Assembly (NCBI GenBank): GCA_040882605.1
Contig: JBBEAY010000065.1
Span: 6,431-70,430 of the forward strand
Direction: 5' to 3'
DNA: 64,000 nucleotides
Origin: JAOUEA01 sp040882605
GTDB taxonomy: Bacteria; Actinomycetota; UBA4738; HRBIN12
Shown here: piece after piece, positions 63,813-64,000 of the stretch
How the letters are laid out: every line of letters begins with the position of its first letter
Numbering within the stretch: position 1 is the first letter of the stretch
Made by a program: the position numbers and the translations under genes
The notes under the pieces: model-generated
Told to the model about the DNA's origin: nothing
The model's input: the letters and a program-made list of their open reading frames with translations, nothing else
The model's database searches: none

Positions 63813-64000
63813 GTGCCCCCGTTCACCATCCGCTCCGAGTTCCGTCCGGCCGGTGATCAGCCTGCGGCGATCGAGCAGCTCACCGCGGCGGTGCACGGCG
63901 GCGAGGCCCACATCACACTGCTCGGGGCCACCGGCACGGGCAAGACCTTCACGATCGCCCACGTGGTCGAGCAGGTGCAGCGCCCGACCCTGGTGATCGC
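63813..64000 (+). CDS. uvrB: UvrABC system protein B, N-terminal part (cut by the window end)
   Basis: The first 62 codons of UvrB, the damage-verifying helicase of nucleotide excision repair. FRPAGDQPAAIEQL and the P-loop GATGTGKT (residues 39-46) are diagnostic. GTG 63813 is preceded by TCCGGA, and TAGACT (63801-63806) ends six bases upstream, so the message may be leaderless. The gene continues beyond base 64000. The 147 bases before it hold no gene. Confidence 0.93.
   Translation, partial: MPPFTIRSEFRPAGDQPAAIEQLTAAVHGGEAHITLLGATGTGKTFTIAHVVEQVQRPTLVI

Overview
The window is a gene-dense, clearly G+C-rich chromosomal segment of an actinobacterium (Actinomycetota). It was read only by eye; no search or base count was run. 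The evidence for the phylum is a large division and cell-wall cluster without ftsA, ending in ftsZ-yggS-sepF-yggT-divIVA; a eukaryote-like (type 2) isoleucyl-tRNA synthetase behind a T-box leader; frequent GTG/TTG starts; TAnnnT -10 hexamers; and several probable leaderless messages. The order murG-murC-murB-ftsQ-ftsZ and the MoxR/DUF58/transglutaminase operon in front of mraZ suggest a lineage outside the classical Streptomyces/Mycobacterium group, but the class cannot be fixed from this sequence.

Layout. 1-5.9 kb: a MerR-type regulator, a minus-strand operon (MoxR ATPase, DUF58, TgpA-like transglutaminase) and an HNH nuclease gene. 6.0-25.3 kb: the dcw cluster (mraZ, a 48-residue membrane protein, rsmH, ftsL, ftsI, murE, murF, mraY, murD, ftsW, murG, murC, murB, ftsQ, ftsZ), then yggS, sepF, yggT, divIVA and a possible small membrane protein. 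Most genes from rsmH to ftsQ overlap by 1-11 bases; the one gap, before murE, carries its own -10 element. 25.3-34.5 kb: ileS on the minus strand with its T-box, then a TraR/DksA protein, lspA, an RluA-type pseudouridine synthase and dnaE. 34.5-38.8 kb: a Lon-domain protein, a HisA-like barrel protein with a degenerate active site, and trpC-trpB-trpA. 38.9-49.9 kb: a branched-chain-amino-acid ABC system (two binding lipoproteins, LivHMGF), tRNA-Leu(CAA), an orphan binding lipoprotein and a polar-amino-acid ABC system. 50.1-51.9 kb: an FTR1/EfeU-type iron permease and a DtxR-family regulator on the minus strand. 51.9-59.2 kb: polA, rpsA, coaE, a HAD hydrolase, DUF2203 and a 2-hydroxyacid dehydrogenase. 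59.2-64 kb: an ABC-2 exporter, a second polar-amino-acid ABC system and the first 188 bases of uvrB.

Most of the window is conserved housekeeping sequence. I see no prophage, insertion sequence, CRISPR array, defence island or obviously new multi-gene system. The best second-look items are the HisA-like protein that lacks catalytic residues next to a trp cluster without trpF; paired DnaA-box-like sites before dnaE; regulatory inverted repeats at the MoxR, ftsZ and iron-permease genes; two symmetric -10 elements shared by divergent genes; the ileS T-box followed by a 36-bp duplication; a 15-bp/60-bp repeat in divIVA; and a possible CTG-initiated small membrane protein.
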